Shown in pieces: positions 35,619-45,071 of a DNA stretch of 64,000 nt; position 1 is the stretch's first letter, and each line of letters opens with the position of its first letter. The stretch spans positions 18,620 through 82,619 of the forward strand of contig NZ_QLMA01000012.1 of assembly GCF_003259435.1 (NCBI RefSeq), given 5' to 3'. A model generated the notes under the pieces. It ran no database searches. It was not told the DNA's origin and was given only the letters and a program-made list of their open reading frames with translations. This DNA is from Chitinophaga dinghuensis. Lineage in GTDB: Bacteria; Bacteroidota; Bacteroidia; Chitinophagales; Chitinophagaceae. A program made the translations under genes and the position numbers.

Positions 35619-36644
35619 TTATTTGATCAGCAAAGAATCTGGATACAACATGATATTATTGATACGGTGCAGCACCCCGTTGGTGAGCAGAAAATCTTTC
35701 CCTGCATCTCCACCGGCCATACCGATATCACTAGGTCCATGATATCCCCATCTACCATTGGGCGCCCAGATAGCAATGGTTTTACCTGGCGCTATGCCGT
35801 AACCATCAATGAGCAGCCGGTCATTTGCACCGCCAGCCAATTGTAGGTCGTTGGAGAAAAGGTGATGCTGCCCCAGCGCTAATGTGTAAATACTGAAGGC
35901 TACGGGCTTGTATCTCTTTACATCCAGTCTGTTGATACTATCGGCGGTGAGACTATAATTTAGGAAGACATCGTTCCGCGGAGCATATACCGTCAATGGC
36001 TGTACGGTTTTTAGTGCATCCCACTGACCGGATTTTTTCATGAGCTGTGCGAAAAGCGTGAGACTCGTGTCTGCCGTTATAAAATCCTGTATATTGATGC
36101 CTATATATTTCGGAACAGATTGCAATACATGCAGTACTCCATTGCGCAACGCGATATTTCTTTTAGGCGCATCATACACATCACAGCCACTTACAGACAC
36201 TCTGAAAGCATCTGCATTCTTCCCTTGCACCACTACAGAAATATACAGCGGACCACCGCCCAGTCCAGTATAAATATTATCCATCTGCGAGGGCAGATCA
36301 GAGATATACAAGCGATTCGGCAGAATGAGATTTTTTACCGCTATACGTAAGCTGTCTGTATTCATAGACCGAAAATCAGATGCATACTTAATACCGATGT
36401 TATTGAAAGCTTTATTGTCTGGCGCCCAGATAGTAAACAATTTATCAGCAGCATTCAGGGAATCCATGTACCCTGTTTGCTGTAAAGCCGCTGCCAGCAG
36501 GCTCAGATCATAGTTATTGCGGATAAAATCCCCCGCTGATCTGATTTCATTATTGCGTTCCTGTTCTACTGTCAGATTGGTTTTCCGGCAACTGGCGGCC
36601 ACCAACAGCATCAACAGCATATATAGTATGGTACTACGTTTCAT
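35619..36644 (-). CDS. FAS1 (fasciclin) domain lipoprotein 3
   Basis: The ATG at 36644 gives a 341-residue lipoprotein with a good signal (KRSTILYMLLMLLVAASC). A longer frame upstream adds 32 residues with no signal and overlaps the preceding gene. Two FAS1-like domains are visible, with FTIWAPDNKAFNNIG and LTVYAPRNDVFLN as first halves, and NGVLHVLQSV and NGVLHRINNIM as closing motifs. The 7-nt gap to the preceding gene supports cotranscription. Confidence 0.88.
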   Translation of the reverse strand: MKRSTILYMLLMLLVAASCRKTNLTVEQERNNEIRSAGDFIRNNYDLSLLAAALQQTGYMDSLNAADKLFTIWAPDNKAFNNIGIKYASDFRSMNTDSLRIAVKNLILPNRLYISDLPSQMDNIYTGLGGGPLYISVVVQGKNADAFRVSVSGCDVYDAPKRNIALRNGVLHVLQSVPKYIGINIQDFITADTSLTLFAQLMKKSGQWDALKTVQPLTVYAPRNDVFLNYSLTADSINRLDVKRYKPVAFSIYTLALGQHHLFSNDLQLAGGANDRLLIDGYGIAPGKTIAIWAPNGRWGYHGPSDIGMAGGDAGKDFLLTNGVLHRINNIMLYPDSLLIK

Positions 36645-36651
36645 AATCAGA

Positions 36652-37812
36652 TTAATTGTAGATGGGAGGATCATACCTGCGTTGCAGCGTAGTGATGTAG
36701 AAATTCCCGTTAACGTATTCCACTGTATTGACGGTGGCAAAAGAGCGTGGATTATAAATTCCTGAGCGAATAGAGATTACTAACCCGGAATTGATATCTC
36801 CCATAATATTGAATACGCCAATAGGCGCTTCCGGACCAACGGCCAGCGAGGAAAACACACCATTGGTTTCCTGGTTATTACCGAAAGGGGTTTCAGGGGT
36901 CACACCAGGCACCAGGAAATTGAACACCTGACCACTCGTACCCGCATAGATATGACTGGCGGTCGTATCCGGGAATAAAGGGAAACTGCTGTATGGATGT
37001 ACAACCGGGTCCTGTGAACGAATTACTTTCGCAGCAAATACATTCCTGTAACCATTGATACTTCTTCTGTTCGTTCCAAACAAAGAATAATAAGCATTCA
37101 TGGTATCGCGTATCACATGGTTGTAAGTGCTATTCAGGTTGCTGTAATTATAAGTGGCAGCATACCCTTCTGAGCTGAGATTATAGTAATTCACATATAC
37201 CAGCGAATCAGACAAAGGAATTTTTGTAAACAGTTCCTGACGCAGATATACGCCTGTCTTTCTGGTATAGATGGATTGTTCCAATACATTCATGGTGTAC
37301 ACTTCTCCCTGATCCAGGCGCACGGTGGTATCTACCAATATATGCTTACGCGTATCGGCAGGAAGCGTATAGAATGGCTGCGAACTGCGCGGCCTTGTCA
37401 CAAACATAAAACGATGACTGCCACTGGTAATCATACCATAACCAGACAGGTCATAACCATTTACAATAGGACCTACCGGGATTTTAGCTGTACCGGGGAA
37501 TTCCTTCTGATACAGCGCTGTATTACCGGCATCCGGATAAGGACGAGCCAATTCACCGCGTACATCCATAAAATCGAATGTCAGGGCCGCTCCGGTAGGT
37601 ATGCCGGCAGCATCCAGCTGTGGATCTACCAGCATGGTCAGAAATGGCTGCGGTGCATCTTTATTTCCAATAGTGATATTATAAGTCAGGCAATTGAATA
37701 CCCGCAGATAGGCCGGGGAATTGACCTCCGGGAAATCTGTTTTCCTGCAGGCGGTCAGCAACAGTACTGCACCGGCCATCCATCGCAACAGGAATTGATA
37801 TGTTATTTTCAT
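36652..37812 (-). CDS. Lipoprotein of the FAS1 operon, DUF4397-like
   Basis: This 386-residue lipoprotein has lipobox LLTAC followed by RKTDF. The mature part begins AYLRVFNCLTYNITIGN, a beta-strand opening like those of DUF4397 proteins, but the remaining similarity is weak. It has no enzyme motif and looks like an all-beta surface protein. It lies 9 nt from the larger lipoprotein upstream and 7 nt from the FAS1 lipoprotein downstream. Confidence 0.7.
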   Translation of the reverse strand: MKITYQFLLRWMAGAVLLLTACRKTDFPEVNSPAYLRVFNCLTYNITIGNKDAPQPFLTMLVDPQLDAAGIPTGAALTFDFMDVRGELARPYPDAGNTALYQKEFPGTAKIPVGPIVNGYDLSGYGMITSGSHRFMFVTRPRSSQPFYTLPADTRKHILVDTTVRLDQGEVYTMNVLEQSIYTRKTGVYLRQELFTKIPLSDSLVYVNYYNLSSEGYAATYNYSNLNSTYNHVIRDTMNAYYSLFGTNRRSINGYRNVFAAKVIRSQDPVVHPYSSFPLFPDTTASHIYAGTSGQVFNFLVPGVTPETPFGNNQETNGVFSSLAVGPEAPIGVFNIMGDINSGLVISIRSGIYNPRSFATVNTVEYVNGNFYITTLQRRYDPPIYN

Positions 37813-37821
37813 TGCAGTGAA

Positions 37822-39558
37822 TTATTTGTTATGCTTAATGATGATCATTTTCGCAGGCACATCTCCTGCCTTCTTAGGATTCAGTGAGCCTACTAACGCG
37901 ACCGTATACACGCCGGTTTCATAAGGCGGCAGGTTAACGGTTTTATATAAATCCGGCCGGGCGATGAAATCAGTCCCCTTCAGTGACGGTATCCCGCGTA
38001 TCCAGTCGCCAGGCAACATATTAGGCCTTGATGCATATGCCTGCAGCTTGTTTATTCCCAACAGCGGTTGAAACATCACATAGGGTTGCTCTGTAATCAC
38101 CTGTCCTTGTTGCAAGCGCTGACTGGCAGCGCCGGTATAAGTCAGATAGCTGATCAGCAACTGTCCATCTGCGCCGGTAAAGGTCACTTCCGGAATATCT
38201 GTACTCAGATTCAGGAAACGTATCCATAAAGGCATGGTTACCTTAAATTGGTTGGTAGCGCCATCATCACCGGTTTTATTGGGATTGTAATAAAAGGCGC
38301 CACTGAGATTATTCACCACCGTTTTCACTACTGGTTGTCCGTTGGCATCCGGATAGCACCAGATGCTATAGTTATCACTGCCGGTAATATTCACGGACGT
38401 GGAACCCAGCGATTTACCGTTGCCATCTGTTACCTGTATGGTATGATTGCCCGCGATGAAGATTTTATAGGGAGACGAATTCCCAAAAGTCAATGCATCT
38501 TCCTGTACCGGCTGATTATCCACCGTTACACGGATATTACTGCCAGGGTACGCATTTACTGCCTGTACCCTTCCCCATGTAATGTTCAGGGATTCCTTAT
38601 TATCCGGGATAATACGAAAAGCGTTCAGGGTAGTCTGACTGGTGGTGTTACTTCCGGCAGGATAGTAATCAAAAGCCCCGCTGGCACAAACCATCACGGT
38701 ATATACTCCTCCAGGCTGATAAGTCTGGGTAGGGGCATAGGTAAACCATAAGTCTGTAGGCGGATTAAACCCTACGGTCATGGTGCCAGTAGTTCCATTC
38801 ACGGTTTTCAGTTGTTCATCCGGGTTTACAGGCACAGCGGGCAATACTTTACCATCTTCTGTCACCACTTTGAACTGATAAGTACCATAAGGCAACTCCG
38901 TATAGTCGGAATAGTTACCGCTGGCAATATGACTGGTAGTATTATTCACAGGCGTTCCATCCGCATATACCAATGTCAGGTTCCCTTCCAGTCCCACTTT
39001 ATCCGGCGCGGAGCTGAGATTCAGTAAACGAATACGGAAATTCTTCGGGTCTGCCGGAGGCGATATGGAACGAGGAATGGCAAACAGGCTGTCAGAGCCT
39101 ATTACGTCAGAAGACTTGTGGTCTCCATACAAAACATTGTAATAATCGGTAGGCACATTTACATTTTCTTTTACCTGGAATGCTTTGGAAAACTGTATGC
39201 CAGTCATGCCATAGGCCATGGCGCCTATTTTAACGTTTGCCGTACCATCCGCGCGAATAAAGCGTTGTGGAATGGAATACGTTTTGCCCAGGCGGCCATT
39301 GCTGAAATAAATCGTCGGCTTGGTATTCCCTTCCAAATAGAGTCCTTCGATGCTGGGCTGTACAAGACTGGTCAGTGGCGTATCATTGATAATCAATTCT
39401 GTGGCCGGTCTCCCGTAGTTCATCAGCCTGACGGTGGAAGAATTCAGGGGAGGAACCGTCTGCTCTATATAGACGAAATTATTTTTATCTTTCTTACAAG
39501 CCCACATGCTGGCTAACAGCAGCATGGCCGAAAGATATTTTGCAGTTTTCATCATCAT
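37822..39558 (-). CDS. Large DUF4397-like lipoprotein
   Basis: The first ATG of the MMMK cluster at 39558 gives about 578 residues with lipobox WAC and KKDKNNF after it. The repeated pattern VRLMNYGRPATELIINDTPL, RIRLLNLSSAPDKVGL and IRFLNLSTDIPEVTF marks three DUF4397-like beta-domains in tandem. A longer frame would start inside the TonB-receptor gene and is not credible. Predicted surface lipoprotein, role unknown; its place between the STN TonB receptor and the FAS1 genes suggests a shared surface complex. Confidence 0.8.
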   Translation of the reverse strand: MMMKTAKYLSAMLLLASMWACKKDKNNFVYIEQTVPPLNSSTVRLMNYGRPATELIINDTPLTSLVQPSIEGLYLEGNTKPTIYFSNGRLGKTYSIPQRFIRADGTANVKIGAMAYGMTGIQFSKAFQVKENVNVPTDYYNVLYGDHKSSDVIGSDSLFAIPRSISPPADPKNFRIRLLNLSSAPDKVGLEGNLTLVYADGTPVNNTTSHIASGNYSDYTELPYGTYQFKVVTEDGKVLPAVPVNPDEQLKTVNGTTGTMTVGFNPPTDLWFTYAPTQTYQPGGVYTVMVCASGAFDYYPAGSNTTSQTTLNAFRIIPDNKESLNITWGRVQAVNAYPGSNIRVTVDNQPVQEDALTFGNSSPYKIFIAGNHTIQVTDGNGKSLGSTSVNITGSDNYSIWCYPDANGQPVVKTVVNNLSGAFYYNPNKTGDDGATNQFKVTMPLWIRFLNLSTDIPEVTFTGADGQLLISYLTYTGAASQRLQQGQVITEQPYVMFQPLLGINKLQAYASRPNMLPGDWIRGIPSLKGTDFIARPDLYKTVNLPPYETGVYTVALVGSLNPKKAGDVPAKMIIIKHNK

Positions 39559-39577
39559 ATTTTTTCGGACTGTCACT

Positions 39578-42500
39578 TTAGAAAATATTGTAGTTAAGGC
39601 CAATCATGAACTCCGTACCGCGGTTATAACTGCGACGGATATACGTTTTTCCATAATACTTACCTCCTGTTCCAGGGTTGGCATATACTTCCTGCCATGC
39701 CGGATTCAACAGGTTCTTGGCATATCCTTTCAGCTGTAATCTTTTGGTGAGGTATTGACTGAAAACGAAATCCAGTACAGGAGCGGGTCTGCTGTACAAA
39801 TCCGGTTCCCCTGTCAGATTGATTTGGATAAGACGTTCTCCCACTTCATTGAAAGTAAGCGTCAGATCTGTTCTGCTGGCAGGATTGCTGTAATTGAGCC
39901 AAACATTCACCGAATAAGGCGCTTGCTCAAACAGCGGACTGTTGGAAGGGGAACGTCTGTCTACAATCCTGGAATCGTTGAGGCGTTCGGTCGATTTTTT
40001 GATATCGCTCTGTGCCAGCAACAAGTTGCTACCCAGATTGAAATGTTTCAACGGATGCCACCATCTGCCCAGGTTTTTCACCACTTCCAGCTCTATCCCG
40101 TATACGCGTCCTTTGTTAGGGTCGTTCTCAAAACGGATAGAAGGGAATTCCGGGAAACGCGCATCCAGACCGGAAGAATTAGCACTGTATACTTTCGTCA
40201 GCTGATGATCTATTTCTTTATAGAAAGCAGAAGCTGCAATCACCTCTCCTGCAGCAGGAAACCATTCCCAACGAAAATCGTAGTTGGTGGTTTTCTGGTT
40301 AACCAGTTTAGGATTCCCAACCACTAATGCAAATTGAAACGGATCAAACTCGAACACATTGGTGATCTCCCGCAGCTCTGGTCTGGCAAGCGTAGTACTA
40401 TAGCCCAGGCGGAAGTTCATATCCTGCTGAGGATTATAGGTGATGTTGAGTGAATAGTAAGGAGTATAATCTGTTTTATACACGGAATTCGGCTGTGTAA
40501 ATACCAGCTTCACTGTCTGCCCGTCTTTGTTAGGAGTGGTCAGACTCGGATCCAGGAAGACGCCTGCCGTATCTACGGCTGCCTGGATATCTGTCAGTTC
40601 AAAACGGGTACCGCCGGTTACACGCAGGTTCTTCAGCAAGTGCAGATCCATCATGCCATAGAAGGCGCGTGTTTCATAAAATCCTTTATAGTTATTCGGC
40701 GATTTCTGGGCATTGTACAGGAAACCGCCTATGGTAGGTTGTCCTTCGCCAGTAGCGCCGGAAGGCAGTTTTATACCAATCTGATCGTAACCAACCAATC
40801 TGTCGAGGTTACCATGAACCGTATACAGCGCCAGATTACCGGTAGAAGAAAAGTTAGAACCAGGCAGTGATAACACGTTTTCTGTGAAGGTCCTGTCGCG
40901 GTGCAGATAGTTCACCCCGGTTTTAAATTCCTGGCGTTGTCCCAGGAGTCGGAATGGGAACGAGAGGTCTGCTTTATAGTTATAATTTGTTTCATGCAGT
41001 TTACGGTAACGACGGCCGTTAGGATCTGCCTGTATGATGCCATAAGGACCATATCCGTTTACATATCCGGACACCAGCGAATAATACACCGGCGTACCTT
41101 CCGGCGAGCCGCCAGTATTGGGTAAGCTACCATTACCGGAATAGCCGCCGCCATTCACAGGCCTGTAAGCAGCCAGGTTTACAAAACGATAGTCCGGATC
41201 ATCCTGACTGGACGTAGAAGATGCAAGATTATAACTGAGTCGTGGTGCATATTCCCCTGCGGTAAGACGATGTTCTCCCTGCAGGTTAAAAGTATTCAAT
41301 GTACGATAACTACGACGAAGGGAGTACACAACATTACTCACCGTACCTGGAAGGCCGGTATATTCATATGCGCCATACAGGTTGCTGGCTTGCACTTCTG
41401 CGCCACGGCTACCCATATACTGCATACTGATTTCGTTGCGTGCATTCACACGATAGGTCAGCCCACCCAGGAATCCATAATTCAGTGTAGACGTTCCCGT
41501 ATTTTCTTTATAGGAAATATATTTCCCCAGATTGATATTATTCGGAGTGATATAGTTAGGGATGACGCGGGTACTGCTTACCTGGTTGTTTCCGGTAAGT
41601 ACCCCCTGATAGATGCTCCATTGGGTGAGATCGCCGCCCTGGATATCTGTAGAACGCTGGTAATAGTTTACGCCAGCAATAACGCCCAGCTTATGTTTCT
41701 TAAAAATGGTAAAGCTGTTACCATAGGTCGCAGAATAGATCTGGTTTAATTTTGCGGTCGTGTAACGTGTGGTCAGCACAGGATCGAAGCCGTGCATGAT
41801 ACCATTGATTCTGTTTACTTCCTGTTTCATGGCAGGATCATTGCCACTGTTGGCAATCATGGATTGTACGGAAGAAAAACCGCCAGGATACTGTTTTCCC
41901 AGCTGCACGAAATCGTTCGAAAGTCCGGCGTTTTTTACTTTTTGTCCAAAGAAACCGGGATCACTGTTATAGAAACTATTTACTTGTCCGCCTAACCCGA
42001 TATTAGAATTGAACCCTGTCTGCACTGTCACATTAAACGCAGCAGAATCCGGTACTGATCTGGTTTTCAGCTCAATAATACCGGCAGCGGCGTCAGCAGG
42101 TTTATCGGGCGTGTAAGTCTTATAAACGGTGATGTTATCCAGGAGACCTGCAGGCACAAGATCCAGGGGAATAGCGCTTCTGTCGGGATCGGAAGAAGCG
42201 AGGCGTACACCGTTCAACTGACCGATAACGCTGCGGTCTCCGAGTCCGCGTATCGCCACATATTTATCATCTGTAATCGTTACGCCGGAAACGCGTTGTA
42301 AAGCCTGCGTGGTGGTAATACTCGCTGTTTTTTCGATATTGGCAGCAGAGATACCATCTTGTACAATGGCTGCTGCACGGCGTTCGGCCAGTACCGCCAT
42401 TTCGGTATTCGCTTTCCTGCGCGCCTGTACCTGTACCTCATTCAGTTGGGTACGGGAAGGCTTCAGAGAGATGTTCAAGGTAGTGGTACCAGCCGCCACA

Positions 42501-43063
42501 TGCAATTCCTGCTGCTCATAACCGATATAAGTGATGAGTAAAGTAGCGCCACCATCAGGGATGTTAATGGTATAATGACCATTGCCATCGGTAATAACAC
42601 CGCCTTGTTTACCTTTGATGCGCACGCCTACGCCGGGTAGCGGCGTGCCGGTCGATTTATCCACCACAGTACCTTTCACTGGCGGTGGCAGATCGCTGGC
42701 AGGAATGATGGTGATTTTATTGTCGGCATAAATTTGTGCCGCCATTCCTGATGAGGAAAGGAGATCTTTCAGGATATCCATCAACAATTCATCCTGTGCG
42801 TGTATGCTTACCTGTTTGATCCGGTCTACCTTCTCATCATTGAAGTAAATACGCACACCTGACTTGGTGGAAATTTGTTCCAATGCCGTTCGCAGGGACT
42901 GTCCGTGAATGTCGAGCGACATTCTTATTTTTTCGGCAGACTGTCCTCTGGAAGTGACGCTGGCCATTAGGTTGGTGACTGTGAGCGACAACACCATTAC
43001 GTAAAAAGATATACGCATAACCCATTTTAAATAAGCACAGGGTTTCCCCAGGAAAAAATTCAT
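39578..43063 (-). CDS. TonB-dependent receptor with N-terminal STN domain
   Basis: This 1161-residue outer-membrane receptor has a signal region (ISFYVMVLSLTVTNLM), an STN signalling domain at about 45-98 (LRTALEQISTKSGVRIYF), a carboxypeptidase-regulatory-like domain at about 118-205, a plug at about 220-330 (GVTITDDKYVAIRGLGDRS), and a barrel ending FMIGLNYNIF. The RGLGDR motif is typical of this receptor branch. An STN domain plus FecR and FecI upstream means ligand binding probably switches on the operon. It is the first gene of the 15-kb operon, 168 nt after the FecR gene. Confidence 0.93.
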   Translation of the reverse strand: MNFFLGKPCAYLKWVMRISFYVMVLSLTVTNLMASVTSRGQSAEKIRMSLDIHGQSLRTALEQISTKSGVRIYFNDEKVDRIKQVSIHAQDELLMDILKDLLSSSGMAAQIYADNKITIIPASDLPPPVKGTVVDKSTGTPLPGVGVRIKGKQGGVITDGNGHYTINIPDGGATLLITYIGYEQQELHVAAGTTTLNISLKPSRTQLNEVQVQARRKANTEMAVLAERRAAAIVQDGISAANIEKTASITTTQALQRVSGVTITDDKYVAIRGLGDRSVIGQLNGVRLASSDPDRSAIPLDLVPAGLLDNITVYKTYTPDKPADAAAGIIELKTRSVPDSAAFNVTVQTGFNSNIGLGGQVNSFYNSDPGFFGQKVKNAGLSNDFVQLGKQYPGGFSSVQSMIANSGNDPAMKQEVNRINGIMHGFDPVLTTRYTTAKLNQIYSATYGNSFTIFKKHKLGVIAGVNYYQRSTDIQGGDLTQWSIYQGVLTGNNQVSSTRVIPNYITPNNINLGKYISYKENTGTSTLNYGFLGGLTYRVNARNEISMQYMGSRGAEVQASNLYGAYEYTGLPGTVSNVVYSLRRSYRTLNTFNLQGEHRLTAGEYAPRLSYNLASSTSSQDDPDYRFVNLAAYRPVNGGGYSGNGSLPNTGGSPEGTPVYYSLVSGYVNGYGPYGIIQADPNGRRYRKLHETNYNYKADLSFPFRLLGQRQEFKTGVNYLHRDRTFTENVLSLPGSNFSSTGNLALYTVHGNLDRLVGYDQIGIKLPSGATGEGQPTIGGFLYNAQKSPNNYKGFYETRAFYGMMDLHLLKNLRVTGGTRFELTDIQAAVDTAGVFLDPSLTTPNKDGQTVKLVFTQPNSVYKTDYTPYYSLNITYNPQQDMNFRLGYSTTLARPELREITNVFEFDPFQFALVVGNPKLVNQKTTNYDFRWEWFPAAGEVIAASAFYKEIDHQLTKVYSANSSGLDARFPEFPSIRFENDPNKGRVYGIELEVVKNLGRWWHPLKHFNLGSNLLLAQSDIKKSTERLNDSRIVDRRSPSNSPLFEQAPYSVNVWLNYSNPASRTDLTLTFNEVGERLIQINLTGEPDLYSRPAPVLDFVFSQYLTKRLQLKGYAKNLLNPAWQEVYANPGTGGKYYGKTYIRRSYNRGTEFMIGLNYNIF

Positions 43064-43231
43064 ACTTTTACCTTGTTAATTAGTTAATCCTTCGGGTGAG
43101 TAATTGACAGCGATGGGATGACGCGGTTTCTCAGGCCTGGTGTCATCAGCATCGCGACGAGCCGGATACGCTTGCGTTATCCGGTTTTTTCTTATTAAGT
43201 AAATCTCTCAGTCATGGCATATATATTTTGG

Positions 43232-44197
43232 TCAGATAATACAAATAGTGCCGTCAGTTTGCTTCTTCTGACGAAGGCCATAGACCTTGGAAAGGATATG
43301 CAATACATCGTTGAGTGATTGATTCCGATCGAAAGTGCCGGAGATCTCCATCGTTGCTTTATGTTTAGATTGTAATACCAGCCGCTGGCCATACCTGTTT
43401 TCCAGCGATACCAATACTTCGCTAAGCTGGTCTTTTTCAAAAGTGAGTTTTCCTTCCTTCCAGGCTAAGAGGGAAGCTGCGTGTACACTCCGTACCAACT
43501 CCGTACTATCGTTGCCGTTAAATCTAAACTCCTGATTGGCTGTTAACACCGCCAGTCGGGAACTATCCTGGGTACGGCATACCATTACCTTTCCAGTGGC
43601 CACTGTTACGCGGTAAACATTGGGCGCAGGATAAGAACGAATACTGAAAGTGGTACCCAGTACCTGTGTACGATAACCATTACTTTCAATCGTAAAGGGA
43701 TGTGCAGGATCTTGACGAATATCAAAGTAGGCCTCTCCTTGCAGATAAACGGTACGATCCGTTCCAAACTGCTCCGGATAACGGAAATGACTATTCGCAT
43801 TCAGCCAGACGATAGAACTGTCTGTGAGAATGATTTTGGTCAGCTGACCTTTACGGGTATAGACATCAATTAATTTTGCTACAGGCGTCCTTTGGGGCAT
43901 CCTGTTTTTATAGAGTAATCCGCCGGCCGTCACAATAGCCGCTGAAAGTACAGAGGCTGCCAGCTTCCACCAGGTACTTCTTTTTACATACAGTTTTTTC
44001 ACTGCCGGCGTCAGTCCCAATTTATCTGAGATAGCCGTGTACATGCGTTCTCCCAGCTGGACTTTATCCTCCATGGAATCATCCACTGGCGGCATATGAA
44101 GTTCATCAAACCATTGCTGAAGCGCCTTTTCTTCTTCCGGCGTAGCCTGACCGGATAAGTAACTGTCTATGCGTTGAATAATATTATCTTCCTGCAT
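43232..44197 (-). CDS. FecR-family anti-sigma factor
   Basis: This 321-residue protein has an N-terminal cytoplasmic anti-sigma part (EDNIIQRIDSYLSGQATPEEE), one TM at about residues 75-92 (LAASVLSAAIVTAGGLLY), a periplasmic FecR domain (LTDSSIVWLNANSHFRYPE, YFDIRQDPAHPF) and a C-terminal DUF4974-like part (MEISGTFDRNQSLNDVLHIL). It should hold the FecI-type sigma factor until the STN receptor is loaded. The sigma gene lies 94 nt upstream. Confidence 0.93.
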   Translation of the reverse strand: MQEDNIIQRIDSYLSGQATPEEEKALQQWFDELHMPPVDDSMEDKVQLGERMYTAISDKLGLTPAVKKLYVKRSTWWKLAASVLSAAIVTAGGLLYKNRMPQRTPVAKLIDVYTRKGQLTKIILTDSSIVWLNANSHFRYPEQFGTDRTVYLQGEAYFDIRQDPAHPFTIESNGYRTQVLGTTFSIRSYPAPNVYRVTVATGKVMVCRTQDSSRLAVLTANQEFRFNGNDSTELVRSVHAASLLAWKEGKLTFEKDQLSEVLVSLENRYGQRLVLQSKHKATMEISGTFDRNQSLNDVLHILSKVYGLRQKKQTDGTICII

Positions 44198-44291
44198 ATA
44201 TTCATGGTGTAACTGCTGTAATAGCGGCAGTTCACATACTATTTACCTTTGCAGGAAAGAAACACCTACTGGAGTCTGTATTAAATTAATG

Positions 44292-44891
44292 TTACGGCCT
44301 GACGGAAAGAATGATCATAATCATGATATAATCTTTCAGATTACCACGCATGATCCTAATAGCCTTTACCAGGTGATTATTCACCGTTTTAGGAGATATA
44401 TTCAGGGTTTCCGCAATCTGCTGGGTATTCAGTCCGTTTACGCGACTGAGGGTAAACACTTCGCGACATTTATCAGGTAACTGATTGATTTGTTGATGTA
44501 CGATCGCATGCAGTTCATTGAATGCCAGTTGTTCGGAGGTATTATAGGTAATTTCTGGTAGTTCGGCTTGTTGCAGATATCGTTGATGAATCGCTTGTTT
44601 GCGGAATGTTTTGAGAATCAGATTTCGGGAGACACCATACAACCATGCTGCTACCGGCCGCTGAGGGTCCAGTTCATTTTTTTGCAGCCAGAGTGTCACA
44701 AATACTTCCTGGGTAATTTCTTCCGCAGCCTCTTTTGATCCCAACTTATAGAAAGCCAGATCATACTGTTGCTTCCAATAGCGGTCATAAATTTCCCGGA
44801 AAGCAGTTGCGTCTCCTGTTTTCAGCTGGCATATCAGCTCCTTTTCATCAGGAAGGCATCCCATGTCGATTCCCATACGGTCAATTTCCAT
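44292..44891 (-). CDS. FecI-type ECF RNA polymerase sigma factor
   Basis: This 199-residue sigma factor has region 2 in FREIYDRYWKQQYDLAFYKL and EEITQEVFVTLWLQKNEL, and region 4 in FTLSRVNGLNTQQIAETLNI followed by SPKTVNNHLVKAI. It is paired with the FecR gene downstream and with the STN TonB receptor, a classical surface-signalling trio. A minus-strand TAnnTTTG box (TACTTTTG, plus 44893-44900) lies 1 nt upstream of this ATG, so the true start may be one of the next Met codons (Met6 or Met10). Confidence 0.92.
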   Translation of the reverse strand: MEIDRMGIDMGCLPDEKELICQLKTGDATAFREIYDRYWKQQYDLAFYKLGSKEAAEEITQEVFVTLWLQKNELDPQRPVAAWLYGVSRNLILKTFRKQAIHQRYLQQAELPEITYNTSEQLAFNELHAIVHQQINQLPDKCREVFTLSRVNGLNTQQIAETLNISPKTVNNHLVKAIRIMRGNLKDYIMIMIILSVRP

Positions 44892-45036
44892 TCAAAAGTA
44901 AACAGCACCGGGATGATTTGCAGATGAAATAATTGTTAATAGATCGGAAGACGAATAGTCATCTAACCAAAACCAGCTCTTTACTACATGATAAATTGGT
45001 GGGGCATTTTGGCCGCCATCTCCCAAAGGATAAAAA

Positions 45037-45062
45037 AATACCCCATGCATCCATGGGGTATT
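45037..45062 (-). terminator. Terminator of the exported beta-rich protein gene
   Basis: The perfect 11-bp arms AATACCCCATG and CATGGGGTATT around a 4-nt loop are followed on the minus strand by a T-run. It ends the gene at 45072. Confidence 0.9.
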
Positions 45063-45071
45063 TAAAATTTG

